DNA of 64,000 bases, taken from Thermoprotei archaeon (GTDB lineage Archaea; Thermoproteota; Thermoprotei; QMSL01). The DNA lies in the NCBI GenBank assembly GCA_003650925.1, contig QMSP01000007.1:18800-82799 (forward strand), given 5' to 3'. The notes under the pieces were generated by a model. That model had not been told where the DNA came from and did no database searches. It saw only the letters and a program-made list of their open reading frames with translations. Numbering within the stretch: the first letter of the stretch is position 1; every line of letters starts with the position of its first letter. Made by a program: the position numbers and the translations under genes. Below are positions 51,818 through 60,121 of this stretch, one piece after another.

Positions 51818-51846
51818 GCTTTATAGGTCTCCACGACTCATCAGTA
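51818..51846 (+). promoter_or_regulatory. TATA box for the sRNA at 51847
   Basis: The sequence gctttatagg at 51818-51827 is centred 26 nt upstream of position 51848, the predicted 5' end of the C/D RNA that begins with its C box at 51851. It begins at the end of the HD gene's 3' region. Confidence 0.5.
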
Positions 51847-51907
51847 TATGGCGATGAAGAGACCTCACGGTAGCTGAAGGATGACGAAACGCGCCTCCTA
51901 TGAGCCG
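51847..51907 (+). ncRNA. C/D-box guide sRNA
   Basis: On the plus strand: C box GCGATGA (51851-51857), guide AGAGACCTCACGGTAG (51858-51873), D' box CTGA (51874-51877), C' box AGGATGA (51878-51884), guide CGAAACGCGCCTCCT (51885-51899) and D-like ATGA (51900-51903). The start matches the TATA. C', adjacent to D' without spacer, and the D-like ATGA are the weak points; guides are 16 and 15 nt. From 51908 to 52151 the rest of the gap has no gene I can support, apart from a 7-bp hairpin CGTGAAA/TTTCACG near 52124-52143. Confidence 0.6.
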
Positions 51908-52151
51908 CAATTAGCTCTCTCAAGTATCATAATTCTCAAAGCTGGAGTACTCTGGCTATCCCAACCAGCAGCAGGGAGAGACATTAGATCTGCCTTCCAC
52001 CCTCCCCCCATCATAAAACATGTCATGGGTATTATCAACCTTTCATGGTATAATGAATTGGTGTTGCCCTGTCTCAGCACCTGATTTCTCAACTACCTCT
52101 AGGCTTCTCTCAGAACATCAGGGCGTGAAACATATCTTTCACGACACCAAG

Positions 52152-52970
52152 TCAAGGCCCTCTAGACCTCCTCAGACCTGCAATTCTCAGCTTAAATATA
52201 ATCTCAACTAGGACTATTATTACTATGACTATGGCAAGGTATAGAGTTGTAGCCACGCCTTCAGCCTTTCTTGCATAGTAGAGGTTTATGAAAGTCTTAT
52301 TGGCGTTAGTGAGGTAGGAAATGAATCCATACATGGTAGCCAGTCCATTTACACGACTCATGTACTCGTGAAAAAGCTGTGGGCTTCTTGGATCAGCATA
52401 TGCCAGGATGAGTACGCTGATGTTGTATTTGAGGGCCATCTCCTTAATACTCTCAGCGAAGCGTATGAGTCTATTCATCTCGTCCTCATCAAACATGAAG
52501 TACCCTTTCTTGGACGGATCATAAAAGCTTCCGAACTCATCTATCAGCACAAAGTCAAGGTGTGGTATAACCTCTTCAATGACATCTGGGGGATAATCCC
52601 TCGACCTAACCATAACCCCTATTAGCATGGGCTCAGCTTGTAGCTCCTGAATGATGCTGATTGCTTGTAAATATCTCATGTTATCGTCGTAGATGAGAAT
52701 ACCATCGTAGTGTTCCCGAATAATGTGCTTCAGATACTGCGAAATCCCATCTAGGTCTAGATGACTGAGGTCAGCATAAGCTATGACCTTGCATCCTCTC
52801 TGCTTAAGGGAGCTGACTAAGCTCATGTTCCAGATGGGCTTAAGTATAACAACGTCGAACCTAGCCAGAAGCTCTTCATTCCAACTATCCCCTAGGTATA
52901 TTACATAGTTTGCTGTGCTGTTACTGAGCAGCACTAGTGTGACCATGAGGAGAAGCCATGCTGACCTCAT
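52152..52970 (-). CDS. TM1410-like (GH114-type) TIM-barrel exported protein
   Basis: A 272-residue protein with an N-terminal signal/anchor (residues 3-18), a catalytic-looking barrel with YVIYLGDSWNEELLARFDVVILK near 22-44 (shown here in parts: VIYLGDSW, FDVVILK), GCKVIAYADLSHLD near 59-72, and FVLIDEFGSFYD near 140-151, and a C-terminal membrane helix near 240-262. The pattern fits the TM1410/endo-alpha-1,4-polygalactosaminidase-like family that may trim surface polysaccharides. It is anchored in the membrane at both ends. Function is inferred. Confidence 0.7.
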   Translation of the reverse strand: MRSAWLLLMVTLVLLSNSTANYVIYLGDSWNEELLARFDVVILKPIWNMSLVSSLKQRGCKVIAYADLSHLDLDGISQYLKHIIREHYDGILIYDDNMRYLQAISIIQELQAEPMLIGVMVRSRDYPPDVIEEVIPHLDFVLIDEFGSFYDPSKKGYFMFDEDEMNRLIRFAESIKEMALKYNISVLILAYADPRSPQLFHEYMSRVNGLATMYGFISYLTNANKTFINLYYARKAEGVATTLYLAIVIVIIVLVEIIFKLRIAGLRRSRGP

Positions 52971-52998
52971 GAATATACTCCACTCTCCTCCTCACTAC

Positions 52999-53853
52999 TC
53001 ATGGCAAAGGTGTGCTCTTCCTAATCTTAAGGCCTAGAACCTTTGAGCTGGGGTCTATGCTGAGATTGCTCGCATAGTATATACCTCTTCTTACTTCACA
53101 CTCTGGTCCAATTATGACCTCATCTCCTATGACCTCATCACAGACGGTGTACTCTATGTAGACTCTCCTTCCCTCAATTCTCTTAGCCTCAAGCACTACT
53201 CTCTCACCTCTTCTACTTATCCCTATGAGCTCTATCCCTAGAACTCGGATGCTGAGGCTCTTCTCCTTCTCTCTTCTTATATCAACCTCGCTTCTCCCTC
53301 TTATTGTCCCTCCTACACGAGATGCACCTATCATTCTAAGGATGAATCTATCACATTCTACGTCCTCTTCAGTCCTTAAGCTGCCTTTTATCTCTACATA
53401 GCCTGCACTGATGCTTCTAGCTCTTACGTTTCCAGCCACCCTCACATTATGGCCTCTTATGTTCCCCACCACTATCAGGCTTCCATGTGACTTCAAGTCA
53501 CTAACCTCCATGTCTCCTGAGAATCTAGCTGAGCCAGAGGTCTTGATGGTATGAGCTGATATGTTGTCACCTAGAAACCTTCCTGAAACACTGAGAGCTC
53601 TTAGCCTCAAATGGCCTCTTGCCTTACCAGAGCCTGATATGCGTAGCTCTCCTGCCTCATAGCTACCTGCTCCTGATATGGTAACCCTCATCTCCCCTAT
53701 GGATATGTTGCCTGAGCCGCTGATCCTAAAGCTTGTTTTTTCAAGCATATGCCTAATGGCTTCGCTCCTCTTTCTACTCTCTATATTTCCCAGCCTCCTC
53801 TCTCCATCATTGGTATTATGTGAGACAGGAGATAAACATTTCTCCGCAAGCAT
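52999..53853 (-). CDS. Bactofilin-like beta-helix protein
   Basis: A 284-residue protein whose centre (about 40-190) is a run of short repeats with alternating Ser/Gly and hydrophobic residues (ISGSGNISIGEMRVTISGAGS; LIVVGNIRGHNVRVAGNV), the signature of the polymer-forming bactofilin-type right-handed beta-helix. The C-terminal 90 residues contain additional strands. Bactofilins form filaments that support cell shape or organise proteins at the membrane; archaeal members are rarer. The true start may be ATG 53748, since the first 35 residues are not repeat-like. It is divergent from the NrdD-like gene. Confidence 0.7.
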   Translation of the reverse strand: MLAEKCLSPVSHNTNDGERRLGNIESRKRSEAIRHMLEKTSFRISGSGNISIGEMRVTISGAGSYEAGELRISGSGKARGHLRLRALSVSGRFLGDNISAHTIKTSGSARFSGDMEVSDLKSHGSLIVVGNIRGHNVRVAGNVRARSISAGYVEIKGSLRTEEDVECDRFILRMIGASRVGGTIRGRSEVDIRREKEKSLSIRVLGIELIGISRRGERVVLEAKRIEGRRVYIEYTVCDEVIGDEVIIGPECEVRRGIYYASNLSIDPSSKVLGLKIRKSTPLP

Positions 53854-53881
53854 TGATAGCAGTACTTGGTCACGTAGTCAA

Positions 53882-53907
53882 CAATATATATTCAAGTATC
53901 TGAATAT
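53882..53907. promoter_or_regulatory. TATA box with inverted repeat upstream of nrdD-like gene
   Basis: An A/T-rich run caatatata around 53882-53890 serves as TATA for transcription starting near 53913. Immediately after it lies a perfect 7-bp inverted repeat ATATTCA (53888-53894)/TGAATAT (53901-53907). It could be an operator for control of ribonucleotide reductase. Confidence 0.4.
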
Positions 53908-53923
53908 TATGATGCGAGTAGAT

Positions 53924-55942
53924 ATGGGGAAAGCTGAGAGGCTGTTAAGAAGAACTGGCAAGCATAGAGCCGGGGGAATGCCACAAGTCAGGACCAGTGA
54001 TGGTCATATGGTGACTTGGAGGCGCAAGTTCATAGTCGAGCAACTATTAAGAGAAACCAAGCTTACGGAGGAATTCTTCAAGGTTCAGGCCATAACAAAG
54101 GGAGAGGCTGAGAAGGTAGCTAAGACAGTCGAGGATAAGATAAGAAGCCTAGGCTTGAAGTTTGTCAGTGCTCCTCTGATAAGAGAGATGGTCAACAATG
54201 TCCTCTTAGAGCTCTCCGAGGAGGATCCTAGGTTTGCACTATATAGAAATGTCTGTACTCGATGTGGAGCTCCAGTGTATGATGTCTATCAAATATTCAC
54301 CGGAAGATCCAAGTATGTTGGGGATGACTATCAGAAAATAAGTCCTGAACTATCTCATAGGAGACTAGCTGATTTAACAGCCAAGGAAGCAACTCTTCTC
54401 CTTCTCCCTCCTAGTGTAGCTGACTCTCACCTTAGAGGCGATATTCACATTCATCAGCTTGAGTACTTCTGTACACGTCCTGCCTGTCAAGCACTTGACC
54501 TGAGGTACTTCCTATACTATGGGCTTACAACAGGAGGAGAAGGGCAACTGATAAGCGGTATAGGCCCTCCTAAGAGCCCCTACTCAGCATGTATGGTAGC
54601 AGTTTATGCACTGCTCATGGGCTGTGCCTATCATTCGCTTGGTGTCAGCCTTCTAGACCTCCTCATCATGCTGGCACCCTACATGGCCAAGTTAAGTCAG
54701 GAGCAGGCTGAAGAGCTTTTAAGACTCCTCCTGATGGGCCTCTCTCAGTCCCTTCCTCTCCAAGGAAGGCGACTACTTAACTCAAGCATTCAACTTTCCC
54801 CCATCGTTACTAATCCTTGGCATAGAGCTCCTGTAGTAATGGCTGGAAGCGTGTGTGATGATGTATATGGCAATTATGAGGAGGTGGTTAGAAAGCTCTT
54901 CCTCAGCTTCATGAGGATCCTTTTCAAGAGCCTTCATGAAGGAGGGTACATCAGAGTTCCAAGAGTGGACCTCGTCTTGAATAGCAAGGTCCTGAATGAA
55001 GTAGATGACGACATTGCGAGAATTTTGTTGAAAGCTGTACGCCATGGAGTCCCTCTCTTTGTGAACAATCTATCTGCCTTGGAGAGAGCTATTGAGTGCT
55101 ACTGCTGCTTCTATCACTTCCAAGAGAGCTCCTCCACCACAGACTTTGAAGACTGCGTGGAATTCAAAGGAGGAAAACACTTCAGCTTAGGCGCCAAGCA
55201 GGTGGTCTCAATAAACATGCCCAGGTTGGCATATAAAGCTAAGGGAGATGATGATAAACTTCTGGAGTATGCTCGTAGAGCTGTAGACCTATGTATTAAT
55301 GTGTTCAAGACCAAGGAGGAGTGGCTTCGCAGAATGATGAGGGCAGGCCGCCTCTTCTTCCTCCAAAATAGACCTCCTGATCCTCGTGATGAAAGACGAA
55401 GAGGAGAGCCTCTTACTTACTTCGAGAAGCTCGACTATGTCGTCGCTCTGATAGGTTTTGAGGAGATGCTCAAGTTCCATACTGGCCATTCTCCCTTTGA
55501 GGATAGGTCTTGTCTAGTTTTTGCCATCAAGCTCCTTGATGAACTAAGAAGATATGCTGAGCTATGGCAGGCCAAGGGCATTAGAATAAGGTTTGCAATG
55601 CCTCCCCATGGGGAAGGCAATCAAAGGCTAGCCGTCTGTGATCTTGTAATTCCAAGCTATAGGTATTCAGCAAAAAAGGCTGTTAAGGGAAGAATTGATG
55701 AAGCAAGCAAAATGCTGAGAAGAGGCGTTAGAGACCTTCCTGTATATTACACCTCGGAGATTAAGGTCAGAATTAGTGAGAGGAGAAGACTGGAGCATGT
55801 GGCACATGTAACATCTAGGCTAGATGGAGGAGCCCAGATAGGCATTGTTATAGACCATGATGTAGATGAGGATTTGCTAAGAAGATATTTAGCGTATTTA
55901 ATAGACAAACTTAACCTTGAACACTTTTATATTCAGATGTAG
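53924..55942 (+). CDS. NrdD-like anaerobic ribonucleotide reductase lacking the glycyl radical domain
   Basis: A 672-residue homologue of class III ribonucleotide reductase. An ATP-cone regulatory domain lies at residues about 12-105 (VTWRRKFIVEQLL). The barrel shows GDIHIHQLEY near 168-177 with the active-site Cys region CTRPACQALDLRYFL near 180-194, and RLLNSSIQLSP near 277. Full-length enzymes continue with a zinc site of two CxxC pairs and the RVxGY-type glycyl radical loop near the C-terminus. This protein stops at the preceding strand (GGAQIGIVIDHDV) with no such tail, and none follows in the next 50 nt. It may be inactive, regulatory or completed by a separate small protein. ATG 53924 fits a TATA-determined start. 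Confidence 0.8.
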   Translation: MGKAERLLRRTGKHRAGGMPQVRTSDGHMVTWRRKFIVEQLLRETKLTEEFFKVQAITKGEAEKVAKTVEDKIRSLGLKFVSAPLIREMVNNVLLELSEEDPRFALYRNVCTRCGAPVYDVYQIFTGRSKYVGDDYQKISPELSHRRLADLTAKEATLLLLPPSVADSHLRGDIHIHQLEYFCTRPACQALDLRYFLYYGLTTGGEGQLISGIGPPKSPYSACMVAVYALLMGCAYHSLGVSLLDLLIMLAPYMAKLSQEQAEELLRLLLMGLSQSLPLQGRRLLNSSIQLSPIVTNPWHRAPVVMAGSVCDDVYGNYEEVVRKLFLSFMRILFKSLHEGGYIRVPRVDLVLNSKVLNEVDDDIARILLKAVRHGVPLFVNNLSALERAIECYCCFYHFQESSSTTDFEDCVEFKGGKHFSLGAKQVVSINMPRLAYKAKGDDDKLLEYARRAVDLCINVFKTKEEWLRRMMRAGRLFFLQNRPPDPRDERRRGEPLTYFEKLDYVVALIGFEEMLKFHTGHSPFEDRSCLVFAIKLLDELRRYAELWQAKGIRIRFAMPPHGEGNQRLAVCDLVIPSYRYSAKKAVKGRIDEASKMLRRGVRDLPVYYTSEIKVRISERRRLEHVAHVTSRLDGGAQIGIVIDHDVDEDLLRRYLAYLIDKLNLEHFYIQM

Positions 55943-55991
55943 CATTCCATTAAGGCTTATTTGGGTGATAACTTAGTGTTAATGTCGAGGT

Positions 55992-56849
55992 GTGGGTTTG
56001 CTACTAGTAGTGATGATATTGCTAACCTTAGCACAGCCCGCACTCACTCAATGGACCATCAAGAGCTTGACTATAGAGCTATACCCTGATGGCGCAGCCA
56101 TGGTCAGTTACCTGATAGAAGTCTACGATGGGGTAGGTATGCTTAACATAACTCTTCTAGGCGTGCCTGAGTTCCTCATTGTATCTGATGATGAAGGCAA
56201 CCCTTTACACTATGAGCTCTACGATGATATGATCTCGATCCTTCTGATGGGCTCAAGATATGTGAATGTGACATATTACACCATGTCGCTAACCTTCAAA
56301 GAAGGAGAAGTATGGAAGCTAAGTGTAAGCGAGGTGCCCACTGAGCACATCGTGGTATTGCCTGAAGGAGCGAAGGTAGTTGGACTAACAGAGATACCTC
56401 TGAGCATTGAAATAGTAGATGGTAGAACAAGGCTCATAATGCCAAAGGGCACTTATGAGATAGAGTACGTAGTCCCCATAACTCCTCCTATAAAGCCTCC
56501 TGAGGAGAAGCCTCCAGAGACGCCTCCTAAAGAAGCTCCACCCCCTTCGCAAGAAAGGCCTGCTCTTGACATGTGGCTGCTGATTTTAGCTATAGTAGTG
56601 GCCATAGTCGTCATACTCACCATAATCGCCATAGAGAGGAGGAGAAGGTTAAGCTCTGAAATAAGTGAAGAGGAGAGGGAGATCTTGAATGCTTTGAAGA
56701 GGTTGGGCGGAGAAGCTTATCAGTATGAGGTTGCCAGGATGGTCAATCTACCCAAGACCACGCTGTGGCGTCATGTAAGAAGACTTGCCGATAAGGGCTT
56801 AATAGAGATAGAGAAGCGTGGTAGGCAGAACTACCTTAAGCTAAGGTAA
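55992..56849 (+). CDS. Membrane-bound winged-helix protein
   Basis: A 285-residue protein with signal sequence (about 2-18), an extracellular beta domain, a proline/glutamate-rich linker (KPPEEKPPETPPKEAPPPS near 166-184), one membrane helix (about 194-214) and a cytoplasmic winged-helix domain (about 225-285, EREILNALKRLGG, then LPKTTLWRHVRRLADKGLIE). Similar archaeal proteins are considered sensors that regulate DNA at the membrane. GTG 55992 opens the frame. It overlaps the convergent regulator gene by 9 nt. Confidence 0.75.
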   Translation: MGLLLVVMILLTLAQPALTQWTIKSLTIELYPDGAAMVSYLIEVYDGVGMLNITLLGVPEFLIVSDDEGNPLHYELYDDMISILLMGSRYVNVTYYTMSLTFKEGEVWKLSVSEVPTEHIVVLPEGAKVVGLTEIPLSIEIVDGRTRLIMPKGTYEIEYVVPITPPIKPPEEKPPETPPKEAPPPSQERPALDMWLLILAIVVAIVVILTIIAIERRRRLSSEISEEEREILNALKRLGGEAYQYEVARMVNLPKTTLWRHVRRLADKGLIEIEKRGRQNYLKLR

Positions 56850-57413
56850 AGTGCCTCTATAATACTCCTTTATGGTCTTCTTGATCTCCTCAAGGCTTCT
56901 TATAACATTTCTAGCCTTCTCAATCTCCTTATCAATAAGGGCTTCAAGAGCCTTCAGCCCTTTCAGCGTTATGTAGATTCTTCCCTTCTCGATCATAACG
57001 AAGCCCTTGTTCATCAACTTCTTTATGCAATTCTCCGCTTCGAGAGGGCTTACCTTCAGGAGCTTAGCCTCCTCAAGTGCAGTATCTATGCTGATTGGCA
57101 TTCTAAGCCTTACTATAGATATGAGGATCGCCTTGGAGAAGTTGTCTGAGATCGCCCTTAGGTCGCTTGAGCTTATGGCTCTCACTTCTCGCCCTGGCCT
57201 AACGAATCCATATAGCGCTCGCTCCTTAAGCTTGAGATATTCTGTATACAGAAGACAGGCTGGATACACCGTGATGTAGAAGATAAGCCTTTTATGAGGA
57301 GGCAGCTCAAGGGCAGCCTTCCTAAGATAGGAGAGAGCCTCTTTTGCTTCAGCATAGGTGTCGGCATCTAGAATACCTTTTATCAGCCTTCTGATCCTAC
57401 TATAGACCTCCAA
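56841..57413 (-). CDS. Winged-helix-type regulatory protein
   Basis: A 190-residue helical protein. Residues about 110-150 contain DTALEEAKLLKVSPLEAENCIKKLMNKGFV-type helix-turn-helix (recognition around SPLEAENCIKKL), then the beta wing KGRIYITLKG, and a long C-terminal helix. The first 95 residues are helical, perhaps a sensing or dimerisation domain. It is divergent from the Lon-like protease gene, and an inverted repeat AACCTC/GAGGTT (57428-57443) lies just upstream in the shared gap. Confidence 0.55.
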   Translation of the reverse strand: MEVYSRIRRLIKGILDADTYAEAKEALSYLRKAALELPPHKRLIFYITVYPACLLYTEYLKLKERALYGFVRPGREVRAISSSDLRAISDNFSKAILISIVRLRMPISIDTALEEAKLLKVSPLEAENCIKKLMNKGFVMIEKGRIYITLKGLKALEALIDKEIEKARNVIRSLEEIKKTIKEYYRGTLP

Positions 57414-57427
57414 GCAAGCCCCTTATG

Positions 57428-57443
57428 AACCTCACTAGAGGTT
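57428..57443. promoter_or_regulatory. Inverted repeat in divergent gap, possible operator
   Basis: The 84-nt gap between the winged-helix regulator (minus) and the Lon-like protease gene (plus) has a perfect 6-bp inverted repeat AACCTC-ACTA-GAGGTT. Its size and position suit a dimeric winged-helix protein, so the regulator may control this gap. Confidence 0.4.
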
Positions 57444-57497
57444 AGTATTAAGCTTACCTTTGGGGATAAACTAATAGTACTGGGGGCTTGACCAGAA

Positions 57498-59513
57498 ATG
57501 GATCGCAGGGCTCATATAGTCATAGGTGTGCTAATCCTACTAACGGCTCTAGAGCTGGCTCTTCCCATGGCCTACTCCATGGACAGCATAGTATGGATCA
57601 AGGTATACGCACCTGCAGTTACCAGGACTGAGAAAGGGTTTGAAGGCGTGGTCACCGAGATCTTTATTGGAATAGGCCCTGGCTCAGGCGAAGTATACAT
57701 ATCAACCTTGCCCTTGACTGAGATAGACATGCAAGCATCAGCAAGAGTAGCAGCCATGGTAGCGTGTGAACTAGCTGGTGAGAACTTCTACAGGTACAAC
57801 TTCTATGTAAAGGTAAGAGCTCCAGCGCCTATAATGGGAGGACCTTCAGCTGGTGCTGTGATGACAGTAGCCATGGTTGCTCTCCTCAAGAACCTTGAGC
57901 TAAGGAAAGATATCATGATGACTGGTATGATAAACCCTGATGGTACGATAGGACCTGTTGGGGGAATATATGAGAAAGCGGAGGCTGCACATAAGCTAGG
58001 AGTTAAAGTCTTCCTTATACCTTATGGTCAAGAGGTTGTAACTCGCCAGGAGATAGTTAGGAGGAGGATAGGCCCCTTTATAATAGAGGAGACCAAGACC
58101 ATTTCATTAAACATCACGGAGTACGCTATGAAGCATTGGGGAATGAGGATTATAGAAGTGTTCGACATCCGAGAGGCTATGTACTACTTTACAGGTTTGA
58201 GAATAACATCTCCCCCCGTTGAGGAGTTTGAATCTCCGAAAGTATACTTGGAGGTAACCAGCTGGCTTTTCAATAGGCTTCTACAAAACTACACAAGCCT
58301 GCTGACAGAGGTTGAGAAGGCTAGGAATCAGGCGGAGGGCTTCATGAGGAAGGAGCTTGATAGAATATTGAACAGAGCAGAGGCTCTTATAGAAGAAGCT
58401 AAGGCTAGAGCCGATGAGATGAAGTTTTATGTAGCAGCTTCAAAGGCTTTCCAAGCCATAATACTCTGCCAATACGCTAAGTACTACGTTGAGCTCATAA
58501 GCCATGGCGAAGAAGCCCTAGCTGATGTGGTGGAGGAGGTAAGGTACCTCCTAGACATGGCACGTAATGTAGTGAACTCCTCAACAGTCATCACTATAAA
58601 TGCCCTTGAGCTGCTGTTAGCTGCCAAGATAAGATTGAGAGAGGCTGAAGAGATATATGATGAAGCCATAAGGGCTTATCGCAAGGGGGATTACGCAGGG
58701 TCAATGTATAGGCTTGCGTTCTCTAAGTGGAGAGCTGTGACCGCAATTGAATGGTTCAAAGTTGCCGTGAGGTTCGGAGCTGGAGCAATGGTCAACCTAA
58801 CTTCGCTCAAGACTCTTATTGAGAACTATTTATACGAGGCCTTAACCGTATCCTCTTATGCTTATACAGTGCTTAGCCAAGCTGGGGCTATGAGCGAGGC
58901 ATTACAGCTAGCAGAAGAGGCTATGGAATTTGTAGATAAGGCCAAAGAGTCCTTCTTCAAGGGAGATCTCCTCCTCTCCTTAGCTGAATCCATAGAGGCT
59001 CTTTCAAGAGCTAGCGTAGCTATGAATCTCCTAAACATCAATCCTCAAGCACTCAGACTACACATAGAGCTTCTATCACGCTTATCGCTTATCAGCATAC
59101 ATGAATGCCTCAATGCCAACATACTCCCCTTCATGGCACTATGCTATCAGGAATATGCCCTTGAAATAAGAGATCCTGCCGTTTCAATGATCTTCTACAG
59201 GAGCTCTGCCATCTATGCTAAGATCTTACTTTCGCTTCTAGGAGTGCATGCAAGGCCCGCAGAGATCGTTGAAAAACCATCTGTAAGTCCGAGTAGGAAG
59301 CCCTCTTCTGAAGGTAGTTCTCATGTTAGAGAAGGCTCTGAAGGATATCTGTCTGAAGTAGAGGAGCTAATCAACGAACTGCTGAGGCTGTTCAACCTAT
59401 TCACTAAATATCTATACATGTATAGAGAGGTTGTTCTGACATGCATCATCATAGTGCTCCTAGTAGTAGTAACCGTGCTAGTCCTTGCTGCTCCTAGGAG
59501 GACTAACAGATGA
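57498..59513 (+). CDS. Archaeal Lon-like (S16) membrane protease
   Basis: A 671-residue serine protease of the S16 group without the AAA+ ATPase. The catalytic dyad is Ser117 in MGGPSAGAVMT (residues 113-123) and Lys160 in GGIYEKAEAA (155-164); their 43-residue separation equals that of bacterial Lon. A signal/anchor lies near 8-27 and a C-terminal membrane helix near 646-667. The region 250-600 is long and helical. It likely acts at or outside the membrane. The ATG at 57498 follows GGGGGCTTGACC, and its last 4 nt overlap the PAP2-like gene. Confidence 0.85.
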   Translation: MDRRAHIVIGVLILLTALELALPMAYSMDSIVWIKVYAPAVTRTEKGFEGVVTEIFIGIGPGSGEVYISTLPLTEIDMQASARVAAMVACELAGENFYRYNFYVKVRAPAPIMGGPSAGAVMTVAMVALLKNLELRKDIMMTGMINPDGTIGPVGGIYEKAEAAHKLGVKVFLIPYGQEVVTRQEIVRRRIGPFIIEETKTISLNITEYAMKHWGMRIIEVFDIREAMYYFTGLRITSPPVEEFESPKVYLEVTSWLFNRLLQNYTSLLTEVEKARNQAEGFMRKELDRILNRAEALIEEAKARADEMKFYVAASKAFQAIILCQYAKYYVELISHGEEALADVVEEVRYLLDMARNVVNSSTVITINALELLLAAKIRLREAEEIYDEAIRAYRKGDYAGSMYRLAFSKWRAVTAIEWFKVAVRFGAGAMVNLTSLKTLIENYLYEALTVSSYAYTVLSQAGAMSEALQLAEEAMEFVDKAKESFFKGDLLLSLAESIEALSRASVAMNLLNINPQALRLHIELLSRLSLISIHECLNANILPFMALCYQEYALEIRDPAVSMIFYRSSAIYAKILLSLLGVHARPAEIVEKPSVSPSRKPSSEGSSHVREGSEGYLSEVEELINELLRLFNLFTKYLYMYREVVLTCIIIVLLVVVTVLVLAAPRRTNR

Positions 59514-60121
59514 AGTCCACACGGCATAAAGTGCTAAACACGTTGGCATACATTATATCATACGTATTCTGTGCTCCATTGTTCTCTCTCTACATAGCTC
59601 TACTCATAATTTTCAAGGAGCCTTTAGATATGAAATGGCATATCCGCTTGCTAGTCTCTCTCCTCACGTTAGTAGTAGCGCCTACAATACATATAGCCTA
59701 TGCTCGTGTCAAGGGAGAAGTAGACTTCTTTGTAAGTGATAAAAGGAAGAGGCCTAAATTCTTCATCGCTCCTATCATAGGATATATCTTTGGTGCAGCT
59801 CTTTTTCACATATGGGGAGATGTGCTTCTTGCACTATACCATTTCTGCTACTTAGTCATAAGCACAACCACGGCATTCTTCACTATCGTATATGCTAAAG
59901 TGAGCGTACACATGGCTGGCATTACAGGCCCCATAACTTTCGTAGTCCTCACCATAGACCACAGATTAGCTCCTCTATACCTGATATCAATTCCAGTAGC
60001 ATGGGCTAGAATTTCCACTAGAGCGCACAGCCCAAGGGAAGTGATGCTGGGTGCTCTGGTAGCTCCCCTGATGGTGCTCATAGTGCTGATGATGGCTAAG
60101 GCCCTAGGTGTCCTATCCTAG
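59510..60121 (+). CDS. PAP2-like membrane phosphatase
   Basis: A 203-residue protein with about five membrane segments. Loosely conserved acid phosphatase motifs are visible: KRKRPKFF near 78-85, SVHMAGITG near 131-139 and ISTRAHSPREV near 167-177, in the order of the PAP2 superfamily (lipid or polyprenyl phosphatases). The His/Ser of the second motif and Arg-His of the third are present. It overlaps the Lon-like protease gene by 4 nt and so is translationally coupled. A role in recycling lipid carriers is possible. Confidence 0.6.
   Translation: MKSTRHKVLNTLAYIISYVFCAPLFSLYIALLIIFKEPLDMKWHIRLLVSLLTLVVAPTIHIAYARVKGEVDFFVSDKRKRPKFFIAPIIGYIFGAALFHIWGDVLLALYHFCYLVISTTTAFFTIVYAKVSVHMAGITGPITFVVLTIDHRLAPLYLISIPVAWARISTRAHSPREVMLGALVAPLMVLIVLMMAKALGVLS

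Noticed and set aside
52123-52145. Hairpin CGTGAAA/TTTCACG downstream of the sRNA at 51847
   Set aside because: A 7-bp hairpin without a promoter or further structure; probably a chance or terminator-like element.
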